From Solirubrobacteraceae bacterium (GTDB taxonomy: Bacteria; Actinomycetota; Thermoleophilia; Solirubrobacterales; Solirubrobacteraceae), in the NCBI GenBank assembly GCA_025928415.1, contig JAICJK010000010.1, positions 1 through 16,170 on the forward strand: a stretch of 16,170 nucleotides of DNA. Direction: 5' to 3'. The notes under the pieces are model-generated. The model had not been told where the DNA came from, did no database searches, and worked only from the letters and a program-made list of their open reading frames with translations. A program made the translations under genes and the position numbers. This document shows, piece after piece, positions 6,985-13,630 of this stretch. Position 1 is the first letter of the stretch, and every line of letters begins with the position of its first letter.

Positions 6985-7712
6985 CGCTGACCGCCGCGGC
7001 GGTCCCGGGGCTGCCGGAGATCCGGGCCGGCGACGACCTGGCCGCTCTGGTGGCCGCGCGCGCGGACCTGCGCGCCGGCGACGTCGTCGTCGTCGCCCAC
7101 AAGGTGGTCTCCAAGGCGGAGGGCCGGGTGGTGCGCCTGGCCGACGTCGCCCCCGGCGACCGCGCCCGCCGGCTGGCCGCCGAGCTCGGCAAGGACCCGG
7201 CGCAGGTCGAGGTGGTGCTGCGGGAGAGCGACGAGGTCGTCCGCGCCGAGCGGGGGGTGATCATCTCGCGCACCCGCCACGGCTTCGTGTGCGCCAACGC
7301 CGGCGTCGACGCGTCCAACGCCGCCGCGGACGGCGAGCTCGTGCTCCTACCCGAGGACCCCGACGCCTCGGCGCGCGCGCTGCGCGCCGGGCTCCCCGGC
7401 CGCCCGGCGGTCGTGATCACCGACTCCTTCGGCCGGGCCTGGCGCCACGGGCAGGTCGACGTCGCGATCGGCATCGCGGGCCTCGCGCCGCTGGAGGACT
7501 GGCGCGGGCGCGACGATGCCCGCGGCCGCACGATGCGCGCGACGTGGATCGCCGTCGCCGACGAGGCCGCGGCCGCCGCCGACCTCGTCCGCGCGAAGGA
7601 CGGCGGGCAGCCCGTCGTCGTGCTGCGCGGTCTGGAGCGCCACGTGACCGCGGCCGACGGCCCCGGCGCGCGGGAGCTCGTGCGCGGCCGCGCCGAGGAC
7701 CTCTTCCGCTGA
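6981..7712 (+). CDS. cofE: CofE F420-0:gamma-glutamyl ligase, stand-alone form
   Basis: This 243-residue GTP-dependent ligase adds glutamates to F420-0. Motifs seen: VVVVAHKVVSKAEGR (35-49), ESDEVVR (82-88), ISRTRHGFVCANAGVDASN (95-113), ITDSFGRAWRHGQVDVAIGI (146-165) and DWRGRDDARGR (173-183), followed by the ADEAAAAADLV helix (193-203). Length equals the archaeal single-domain CofE. It lacks the C-terminal nitroreductase-like domain of mycobacterial FbiB, which reduces dehydro-F420-0, and nothing in this window replaces it. It is the last gene of the tight operon. The next gene starts 53 bases downstream. Confidence 0.94.
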   Translation: MTLTAAAVPGLPEIRAGDDLAALVAARADLRAGDVVVVAHKVVSKAEGRVVRLADVAPGDRARRLAAELGKDPAQVEVVLRESDEVVRAERGVIISRTRHGFVCANAGVDASNAAADGELVLLPEDPDASARALRAGLPGRPAVVITDSFGRAWRHGQVDVAIGIAGLAPLEDWRGRDDARGRTMRATWIAVADEAAAAADLVRAKDGGQPVVVLRGLERHVTAADGPGARELVRGRAEDLFR

Positions 7713-7733
7713 CGCTCCCGCTGGGTTAGCGTC
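7711..7733. repeat. Short inverted repeat after cofE with embedded TAGCGT
   Basis: GACGCT (7711-7716) and AGCGTC (7728-7733) are exact inverted copies around an 11-base centre, starting within the cofE stop codon. The right arm contains TAGCGT (7727-7732), a possible -10 element for the small ORF at 7766. The structure could be a weak end-of-operon hairpin, or could overlap a promoter. It is short enough to be chance. Confidence 0.3.
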
Positions 7734-10700
7734 GTCCGGACCTGCCACCACCCGGAGGAGCGCGCATGCGCAAGCTCGCGAACGACCTGGTCCAGCGGCA
7801 CGGCGAGGAGGCCCGGAGGTGAGCGCCGTGCCCGGCGCCAGCGTCCGCTACATCGTCGACGACGTCGACGCCGCGATCGCCTTCTACCGCGACCTGCTCG
7901 GCTTCGCCGTCGACATGCACCCCGCGCCGAGCTTCGCGATGCTCTCCAGGGACGGCCTGCGCCTGCTGCTCAGCGCGCCCAGCGGGCAGGGCGGCGGCGG
8001 CCAGGTGCTGCCCGGCGGCCGCCGGCCCGAGCCGGGCGGCTGGAACCGCTTCCAGCTCGAGGTCGCCGACCTCGCCGGCGAGGTGGAGCGGCTGCGGGCC
8101 GGCGGCGCGGCCTTCCGCAGCGAGATCGTGCAGGGCGTCGGCGGCGACCAGGTGCTCGTCGAGGACCCGTCCGGCAACGCCGTGGAGCTGTTCGCGTCCC
8201 ACCGCTGACGGGCCGGCGGGCAGCCGTACCCAAGATGGGTGGGTGGCCCCATGTGAGGCGTCCTGCCGGAGCGCCACCCTGAGGCCATGTCCGCGCACCC
8301 CAATCCCCCGCTCACCCCGGTGTCGGCGTCCGGGATCCGCGACGTGCTCGCGGCCGAGCGCGACCTGCACCGCCGCCAGCGCGCGCTGGTGATCGCGAGC
8401 CTCGTGGCCTGCCCGGCGCGGGCGCCCCGGCCCGCGCCGCAGCGCTGAGCGCCGCCAGAGGTCGTCGCTCGACCCCCGCGCGGCGCGGCCCTTGCCCGCC
8501 CGGGTCGTCGCCGCGGGCTGGTTGACGAGCGCCTGGTAGTCGCGGCACGGCTCGCCGCGCAGGCCCGGGCACGGGGGCAGCGGCGTCGGCACCGAGATCC
8601 CGGGCACCACCGGCAGCGTCAGCCGGGAGCGCATGTGGTGCGCGTAGGCCAGCACCACCGTCGCGGTCCCCTGCGGCTGCGCCCCGCCGAACGCCCAGAC
8701 GGGCTGGTCGCCGCCCGGCGCCTGGATCGTGACGCGGATGCGCGAGCCGGCCCGGTAGACGTGGCCCTGGTAGTACAGCGGCACGTCGACCTGCGAGAAC
8801 CGGTCGGTCGGGAACGGCTTGTCGTCGCGCTGGGTGAGGCTCGGCACGGGTTCGAGCGTCGTGCTCTTGTGCTTGTCGAGCTTGCGCCCGGTGCCGCGCA
8901 GCCAGCCGCTCTGGACGTAGGTCTCCTTGCCGTCCGGACGGACCTCGGACACCGTGACCTGCAGGTCGAGCGTCGGGGTGGACGGCTTGATCCAGGCCCG
9001 CAGCGCGCCGGGGCCGACCACGGTGGTCGTGCTGCTCAGCGGCGCGGTCACGTAGGACAGCGCCTTACCAGCCGGGCTCTGCGCCCACTGGTACGGGGGC
9101 GTCGCCGTCCACAGCCCGTTGGTCCCCGAGCCGGTGTTGCCGGTGAAGTCGGTCGCGGGCCGCGCGGCCTGGTCCCAGGTGAACTGGTCGCTGCCGCCGA
9201 CCTTCTTCGGCGGCGTGCGGTCGTTCAGCGTGCCGCCCGCCCCGAGGTACCACGACCGCGCCTTGGTCCCGGGCAGCGGGAAGCGCGGGAAGGACTGCTC
9301 GAAGCCGGCGACGGGCGCGCCCGGCGTGCTGCCGCCGGCCCCGTTGTCGAACAGGATCCGGACCTGCGGCTGCGCCTGGAAGGCGGCCAGCGCCGACGCG
9401 TAGTCCGGCTGGGCCTGGATCGGGTCGTCCGGGAGCGTCAGCCCGGGGATCCCCATCGCGGTCTGGAAGACCACCGGCGCGAGCGCCTTGATGGCGGGCG
9501 ACAGGCTGGGCTTTCGCTGCGCGACGTAGAGCTCGAGGAAGTCGAACCAGCGGTTGAACGTCGCCGGGTCGAGCGAGTCGATGTGCGTCCCGTTGGTGAA
9601 CGTGAACCACTTCTGCTTGGTGCCCGTGAAGCGGTCGGCGAGCTCGGGGCAGTGCCCGCCCGTCTGCTCGTCGGTGAACTGGCAGGCCAGGAACACCGGC
9701 GCCTTGATCTTGTTCACGAAGGTGACGGGGGCCAGCGGATCGGCCACCGACGGGACGTAGAAGTGGTTGGCGTCGATCTTCTTGAGCAGGTCGACCGCCT
9801 GGTCGTGCAGCGCCTGGTTGGCCTTGCAGGTCTCATCGCCGGCGTTGATCCGGTCCAGCGCCCACGACTGGCCCCCGGTGGGCGACGCGGGCAGCGCGTC
9901 GTGCACGCGGTCCTTGGCCCACGACAGCGCGAAGCCCGAGTTCAGGATGCCGCCCGGGTAGAGCGTCGTCTGCGTGTTGTCGATCACCGACAGCGGCGTG
10001 ATCGCGGACAGGCTGGGCGGCTGCGTGGCGGCGACGAAGAGCTGGCTGATGCCGCCGTAGGAGATGCCCATCATGCCGACCTTGTTGTGCAGCACCCACG
10101 GCTGGCGCGCGACGGTCTCGATGACGTCGTAGCCGTCGAGGCCCTGGAGCGGCTCGAAGTAGTCGAAGGCGCCGCCCGAGCAGCCGGTGCCGCGCATGTT
10201 GACGTCGACGACGGCGTAGCCGAGCAGGTTGGCGATCTGCGAGATGCCGCTCTCGGCGCTCGAGGGCCGCGCGTAGCCGTAGCCCGCGTACTCGATCAGC
10301 GTCGGGTACGGGCCCGGGCCGGACGGCAGGCGCACGTCGATGGCGAGCTGCGTCCCGTCGCGCGTCGTGAGGTAGCCGTAGCCGCTCGCCGGGATCGTCT
10401 GCCCGAAGATGCTCGTGCTCGGCGGGGCGGACCGGTCGGGCAGCACCGTGAACGACGGCGACGCGGCGTCCTCGCCGGCCTGGCGGACGCGGTAGCCGTC
10501 GCCCGCCTTGACGTCGCGGTACACGATGCCGCCGAGGTCCCCGGCCTGCTGGGAGAGGACCTTGTGGCCCTTGCGGTCGAGCAGGTCGTAGGTGGCGCCG
10601 GGCTGGGCCCCGGTCACGTCCACCTGCTCCACGCTCCCGCGGGCGGTGAAGCTCACCTGCGCCTTGGCGGCGCTCTTGGCCTGCGCGGCGGAGGCGCCCA

Positions 10701-10782
10701 GCAGGCCGGTGAGGCCGAGGGCGAGCGTGAGGAGGATCGCGCCCAGCGTCAGCGGGCGGCACGTCGTGTCCGTACGGTGCAT
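7726..10782 (-). CDS. Secreted S15/CocE-NonD family serine hydrolase with run-on C-terminus
   Basis: An exported alpha/beta hydrolase of the X-Pro dipeptidyl-peptidase/cocaine esterase class. A signal peptide (about 1-35, cleavage near AAQAKS) precedes a beta-rich region (40-115) and the catalytic domain. The nucleophile is Ser241 in GISYGG, with Asp371 (FTDEQTGG) and His400 (NGTH) as probable triad partners. A beta-sandwich lid typical of the family spans about 560-720. The frame has no stop until 7726, giving 1018 residues. However, the strong G/C third-position bias stops sharply at 8449, after DDLWRR (about residue 778), and the last 240 residues are antisense to the VOC gene and small ORFs. 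One base change at 8447 would restore a stop there. The natural product is probably about 778 residues. It lies 54 bases after greA on the same strand. Confidence 0.85.
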   Translation of the reverse strand: MHRTDTTCRPLTLGAILLTLALGLTGLLGASAAQAKSAAKAQVSFTARGSVEQVDVTGAQPGATYDLLDRKGHKVLSQQAGDLGGIVYRDVKAGDGYRVRQAGEDAASPSFTVLPDRSAPPSTSIFGQTIPASGYGYLTTRDGTQLAIDVRLPSGPGPYPTLIEYAGYGYARPSSAESGISQIANLLGYAVVDVNMRGTGCSGGAFDYFEPLQGLDGYDVIETVARQPWVLHNKVGMMGISYGGISQLFVAATQPPSLSAITPLSVIDNTQTTLYPGGILNSGFALSWAKDRVHDALPASPTGGQSWALDRINAGDETCKANQALHDQAVDLLKKIDANHFYVPSVADPLAPVTFVNKIKAPVFLACQFTDEQTGGHCPELADRFTGTKQKWFTFTNGTHIDSLDPATFNRWFDFLELYVAQRKPSLSPAIKALAPVVFQTAMGIPGLTLPDDPIQAQPDYASALAAFQAQPQVRILFDNGAGGSTPGAPVAGFEQSFPRFPLPGTKARSWYLGAGGTLNDRTPPKKVGGSDQFTWDQAARPATDFTGNTGSGTNGLWTATPPYQWAQSPAGKALSYVTAPLSSTTTVVGPGALRAWIKPSTPTLDLQVTVSEVRPDGKETYVQSGWLRGTGRKLDKHKSTTLEPVPSLTQRDDKPFPTDRFSQVDVPLYYQGHVYRAGSRIRVTIQAPGGDQPVWAFGGAQPQGTATVVLAYAHHMRSRLTLPVVPGISVPTPLPPCPGLRGEPCRDYQALVNQPAATTRAGKGRAARGSSDDLWRRSALRRGPGRPRRAGHEARDHQRALAAVQVALGREHVADPGRRHRGERGIGVRGHGLRVALRQDASHGATHPSWVRLPAGPSAVGREQLHGVAGRVLDEHLVAADALHDLAAEGRAAGPQPLHLAGEVGDLELEAVPAARLGPAAAGQHLAAAALPAGRAEQQAQAVPGEHREARRGVHVDGEAEQVAVEGDRGVDVVDDVADAGAGHGAHLRASSPCRWTRSFASLRMRAPPGGGRSGRR
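7754..7760 (+). promoter_or_regulatory. Very strong Shine-Dalgarno GGAGGAG before an 18-codon ORF
   Basis: GGAGG is placed seven bases before the ATG at 7766, an ideal spacing. Because most starts in this window have no Shine-Dalgarno, a near-perfect one here is the main reason to take the small ORF seriously. Confidence 0.65.
7766..7822 (+). CDS. 18-residue small protein or leader peptide upstream of VOC gene
   Basis: The peptide is MRKLANDLVQRHGEEARR, a charged, probably helical chain with no hydrophobic span. Three observations support translation: the near-ideal Shine-Dalgarno at 7754-7760; G or C in every one of the 18 third positions, with A/T concentrated at second positions, which is a true coding signature; and an ending GTGA in which the stop meets the possible GTG start of the VOC gene. 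It may act as a translational coupler or regulatory leader for that gene, or be a functional microprotein. It has no relation I recognise and contains no stretch of one repeated amino acid that would suggest attenuation. Confidence 0.55.
   Translation: MRKLANDLVQRHGEEARR
7819..8208 (+). CDS. VOC-family (glyoxalase/bleomycin-resistance fold) protein
   Basis: The 129-residue protein has the paired beta-alpha-beta-beta-beta layout of the vicinal oxygen chelate fold. The first module is VRYIVDDVDAAIAFYRDLLGF (about 9-29) and the second begins at NRFQLEVADLAGEVERLRAGG and ends with EDPSGNAVELF. The glutamate in VELF is at the usual second metal-ligand position. The matching residue of the first strand is not a clear histidine, so metal use is uncertain. 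The fold covers glyoxalases, dioxygenases and resistance proteins, and no reaction can be assigned. Two starts compete: GTG 7819 (GAGGAG eight bases upstream, overlapping the small ORF stop) and GTG 7828 (GGAGG eight bases upstream). It lies just after the F420 operon and is antisense to the run-on tail of the S15 hydrolase frame. Confidence 0.8.
   Translation: MSAVPGASVRYIVDDVDAAIAFYRDLLGFAVDMHPAPSFAMLSRDGLRLLLSAPSGQGGGGQVLPGGRRPEPGGWNRFQLEVADLAGEVERLRAGGAAFRSEIVQGVGGDQVLVEDPSGNAVELFASHR
8287..8448 (+). CDS. Unknown 53-residue small protein
   Basis: An ORF too short to be called easily, but 52 of its 53 sense codons end in G or C while A/T is frequent at first and second positions, so this frame is favoured over its complement. 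The N-terminus is Pro/Ser-rich, residues 17-41 look like one amphipathic to hydrophobic helix (IRDVLAAERDLHRRQRALVI then ASLVA), and the tail is Pro/Arg-rich. No good Shine-Dalgarno is present (only GAGG two bases from ATG). Its TGA at 8446-8448 is the centre of an odd palindrome and lies exactly where the codon bias of the convergent S15 hydrolase ends. It could be a real small gene or the truncated 5' part of a longer one. No family recognised. Confidence 0.4.
   Translation: MSAHPNPPLTPVSASGIRDVLAAERDLHRRQRALVIASLVACPARAPRPAPQR
8442..8452. repeat. Odd palindrome GCGCTGAGCGC at the junction of two convergent genes
   Basis: Five-base arms are inverted copies around a single central base (8447). 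With G in the centre, as here, the plus strand reads TGA in frame with the 53-codon ORF. With C in the centre, the minus strand would read TGA in frame with the S15 hydrolase. The site can therefore stop only one of the two genes. Confidence 0.6.
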
Positions 10783-10836
10783 GCGCGCACCCTCTCATCC
10801 CAGCTGACCGGCGTCCAGTAGGACCGTGCGCCAGGG

Positions 10837-11325
10837 TCAGGAGCCGAGGCGCTCGACGCGGTAGGTCCGCGCCCCCCGCGGGGTCTCCACCGTCACCGTC
10901 TCGCCGGGCGCGCGGCCGATCAGCGCGCGGGCCACCGGCGACTCGGCCGACAGGCGCCCCGCGGCCAGGTCGGCCTCGGTCGGGCCCACGATCGTCCAGC
11001 GGAACGCGCGGCCCGTCTCCTCGTCGACGACCTCCGCGGTCGTCCCGAAGGCCACCACGCCGGTGCTCGTGTCGGCCGCCGTGACCACGGCGTTGCGCAG
11101 GCGGCTCTGCAGGCGCTGGATCTTCGTCTCCAGGTGCGCCTGGTCCTCCTTGGCGATGTGGTACTCGGCGTTCTCCTTGAGGTCGCCCATCTCGCGGGCG
11201 AAGGAGATGCGCTTGGCGATGGCCTGGCGCGCCGTGGTCTCGAGCTCGTGCAGCTCGGCGCGCAGCGCCTCCAGGCCCTCGGCGGTGATCGCCTCGCCGC
11301 CGCCGCCGGCCTCCTGGCCGCTCAC
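10837..11325 (-). CDS. greA: Transcription elongation factor GreA
   Basis: The 162-residue protein stimulates transcript cleavage by backtracked RNA polymerase. The N-terminal coiled coil (about 13-85) carries at its tip GDLKENAEYHIAKEDQ (47-62), in which Asp48 and Glu51 are the acidic pair that reaches the polymerase active site. The C-terminal FKBP-like domain shows WTIVGPTEADLAAGRLSAES (110-129) followed by PVARALIGRAPGETV, matching the family signature. Length is normal (about 158). The start is GTG at 11325, overlapping the fbiC stop as GTGA. Any start further upstream would run back into fbiC. This tight coupling of a general transcription factor to an F420 gene is unusual. There is no sign of the hydrophobic patch changes that would mark a GreA paralogue. 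Confidence 0.93.
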   Translation of the reverse strand: MSGQEAGGGGEAITAEGLEALRAELHELETTARQAIAKRISFAREMGDLKENAEYHIAKEDQAHLETKIQRLQSRLRNAVVTAADTSTGVVAFGTTAEVVDEETGRAFRWTIVGPTEADLAAGRLSAESPVARALIGRAPGETVTVETPRGARTYRVERLGS

Positions 11326-13562
11326 GGCGCGGGGACGGTCGCGGGCAGCGGATGGTGGCGGCGCAGCGCGTAGAGCGTGGTGCGCTCGGCCGCGGGGCGC
11401 CCGGCCGCGTGGGCGGCGGCGATCAGGTCCTCGGGATCGAGCTTCACCCCGTGGTAGCTGCCCGCCATGCGGCTGATCGACTCCTCCATCAGCGTCCCCC
11501 CGAGGTCGTTGACCCCCCACGACAGCGCCTCGGTCGCGGCGTCCAGCCCCATCTTCACCCACGACGCCTGCACGTTGGGGATCGTGCGCCCCAGCGCGAG
11601 CCGGAAGACCGCGGTGTGCTTGAGGTTCTCCTCCCGCGAGATCTCCTCCACCCCGTGCGTGCGCCCGAGCAGGGTCATGAACGGGATGAAGCTCAGCGGC
11701 ACGAACTCGGTGATCCCGCCGGTGCGCTCCTGCAGCTCGCGCACGACGCGCATGTGCTCGGCGAGCTCCCACGGCTCCTCCACGTGGCCGAACATCACCG
11801 TGCTCGTCGAGCGCAGCCCGGCGCGGTGGCTGGCCTCGATGATCTCCACCCAGCGCGCCGCGGTCAGCTTGTTGGGGCTGATGCGCTCGCGCACCCCGTC
11901 GTGCAGCACCTCCGCCGCGGTGCCGGGCGTGGAGTCCAGGCCCGCGTCGCGCAGGCGCGCGAACACCTCCGCCGGCGGCAGGCCGGAGATGTCGCACATG
12001 TGCGCGATCTCCATCGGCGAGTAGGCGTGGACGTGCAGGTCGGCGCCCAGCCGCGCCGCCGTCGACTTGATCAGCCGCAGCCAGCCCAGGTAGTCCTCCA
12101 GCGTCCAGTCGGGGTGGATGCCCGACTGCATGCAGATCTCCGTCGCCCCGAACTCCACGGCCTCCTCGACGCGCCCGGCGAACGCGTCGCGGTCGTGCTC
12201 GTAGGCCTCCGGCGAGCGCTTGCCCTGCCCGAAGCCGCAGAACGCGCAGCCGACGATGCACACGTTGGAGACGTTGATGTTGCGGTTGACGACGAACGTC
12301 ACGGTGTCGCCGGCGACCTCGGCGCGCAGCTCGTCGGCCGCGGCGCGCAGGTCGGCGATCGCCTCCGGGCGCGTCTCGGCGAACAGCGCGGTCAGCTCGT
12401 CCGGCGAGAGCGCGATGCCGTCGCGCCCCCGCGCGATCGCGCCCGCCACCAGGTCGGGGCGCAGCGGCCGCGGCGGCTCGAGGCGCCCGCTGCCGCTGCG
12501 CGGGATGAAGCTCCAGTAGCGCGCCTTGACGACGTCGAGCACGCCCTGGGCCAACCATGCGGGGTCGATGTACTGCCCGTAGACGCAGAGGCGCTCGGTC
12601 AGCGCGACCCCGTCGGCCTGCAGGCGCTTGCGCACCTGGTGCGGCGACGGGAACGGGTGCTCGGGGCTGATGTGGTCGCCGTTGGCGCTCAGCCCGCCGA
12701 GGTCGGTCGCGCCCGCCGCCACCAGCTCGGGCCACCAGTCCGCGAGGTTCGGCGGGACCTGGATGCCCACGCCGGGCAGCAGCTCCCGCGCCGCGCCGAT
12801 CAGCTCGCGCATGTCGGCGATCGAGACCGGCGGGCCCGTCCGCGCCCACCCCGGCAGCTCCCGCGACGGCTGCTCGCCGATGCCCGTCGCCCAGTAGCGC
12901 CGCGCGGCCTCGTCGGCGATCTCGGCCGGCTCCTGGCCGTAGTAGGAGTCGTGCGGGACGAAGTTCTGCAGGATCACCTCCTGCAGGTGCCCGTGCTCGG
13001 CGTGCAGGACGGCCAGCGCCTCGAGCGCGCGGATGCGGTCCGCGGGGTCCTCGCCGATCCCGACGAGGATCCCGCTCGTGAACGGGATCCGCAGCTCCCC
13101 GGCCCAGCGGATCGTCTCCAGGCGCCGCGCCGGGTCCTTGGTCGGCGAGCCCTGGTGGGCGACGAGGTCGTCGCGGACCGACTCGAGCATCAGGCCCTGC
13201 GACGCCGTGACCTCGCGCAGCCGGGCGAGGTCGTCCCTCGCCAGCACCCCGAGGTTGGTGTGCGGCAGCAGCCCGCGCTCGAGCGCCCGCTCGCAGGCCC
13301 ACACGACGTAGGAGGTGAAGTCGCGGTGGCCGTAGGAGGCCAGGCGGGCCGCGACCTCCGGGTTGACCTCGGGGCGCTCGCCGGTCAGCACCAGCAGCTC
13401 CTTGACGTTGCGCCGCACGGCGCCGTCGAGCAGGGCCACGACCTCCTCGGGCGTGTGCAGGTGCGCCTGGTGGGTCTTGAACGCGCAGTACTTGCAGTAG
13501 CACTGGCAGGTCCGCGACAGCGACAGCGTCACGTTGCGCGAGAAGGTCACACGGCGGCGCAT
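11322..13562 (-). CDS. fbiC: FbiC: fused CofG-CofH Fo synthase (two radical-SAM domains)
   Basis: This 746-residue bifunctional enzyme makes the F420 chromophore Fo from tyrosine and 5-amino-6-ribitylaminouracil. Each half is a radical-SAM domain with a CxxxCxxC cluster motif. In the N-terminal CofG half these are Cys19, Cys23 and Cys26 (RTCQCYCKYCAF). In the C-terminal CofH half they are Cys435, Cys439 and Cys442 (NVCIVGCAFCGFG). Other family blocks include GERPEVNPEV (61-70), HTNLGVL (101-107), QNFVPH (199-204), QSGIHPDWT (479-487) and STSTVMFGHVE (585-595). It is about 110 residues shorter than the mycobacterial protein (about 856), mainly at the ends. The ATG is preceded, eight bases away, by a TAGACT -10 and no Shine-Dalgarno. 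It overlaps greA and is divergent from the THI5-like gene. Confidence 0.95.
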   Translation of the reverse strand: MRRRVTFSRNVTLSLSRTCQCYCKYCAFKTHQAHLHTPEEVVALLDGAVRRNVKELLVLTGERPEVNPEVAARLASYGHRDFTSYVVWACERALERGLLPHTNLGVLARDDLARLREVTASQGLMLESVRDDLVAHQGSPTKDPARRLETIRWAGELRIPFTSGILVGIGEDPADRIRALEALAVLHAEHGHLQEVILQNFVPHDSYYGQEPAEIADEAARRYWATGIGEQPSRELPGWARTGPPVSIADMRELIGAARELLPGVGIQVPPNLADWWPELVAAGATDLGGLSANGDHISPEHPFPSPHQVRKRLQADGVALTERLCVYGQYIDPAWLAQGVLDVVKARYWSFIPRSGSGRLEPPRPLRPDLVAGAIARGRDGIALSPDELTALFAETRPEAIADLRAAADELRAEVAGDTVTFVVNRNINVSNVCIVGCAFCGFGQGKRSPEAYEHDRDAFAGRVEEAVEFGATEICMQSGIHPDWTLEDYLGWLRLIKSTAARLGADLHVHAYSPMEIAHMCDISGLPPAEVFARLRDAGLDSTPGTAAEVLHDGVRERISPNKLTAARWVEIIEASHRAGLRSTSTVMFGHVEEPWELAEHMRVVRELQERTGGITEFVPLSFIPFMTLLGRTHGVEEISREENLKHTAVFRLALGRTIPNVQASWVKMGLDAATEALSWGVNDLGGTLMEESISRMAGSYHGVKLDPEDLIAAAHAAGRPAAERTTLYALRRHHPLPATVPAP

Positions 13563-13570
13563 GTCCGGCC

Positions 13571-13576
13571 AGTCTA
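13571..13576 (-). promoter_or_regulatory. TAGACT -10 element of fbiC, probably leaderless
   Basis: On the minus strand TAGACT is followed by eight bases and the fbiC ATG at 13562, with no Shine-Dalgarno. No clear -35 is seen. Confidence 0.55.
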
Positions 13577-13616
13577 CGGAGGCCCGGACCTGGACCCCGC
13601 GGCCCTCCCGCGGCCG

Positions 13617-13622
13617 TATCCT
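13617..13622 (+). promoter_or_regulatory. TATCCT -10 element of the THI5-like gene, probably leaderless
   Basis: TATCCT is followed by eight bases (cgggcgcc) and the GTG at 13631. Together with the opposing fbiC element it makes the 68-bp gap a compact divergent promoter region with about 40 bases between the two -10 boxes. Confidence 0.55.
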
Positions 13623-13630
13623 CGGGCGCC

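Noticed and set aside
8228..8252. Hairpins ACCCA-AGA-TGGGT and ATGGG...CCCAT after the VOC gene, possibly a terminator
   Set aside because: The stems are only five bases and the two alternatives are mutually exclusive. There is no T-run. It cannot be separated from chance in this composition.
8635..10821. 728-codon plus-strand open frame opposite the S15 hydrolase
   Set aside because: Arg/Gly/Val/Asp-rich shadow with no motif. The hydrolase frame has a signal peptide and a GISYGG nucleophile.
10785..10831. Inverted arms GCGCAC/GTGCGC around the leader of the S15 hydrolase, possibly hiding its ribosome site
   Set aside because: Six-base arms with a 35-base loop are weak and common in GC-rich DNA. 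No further pairing supports it.
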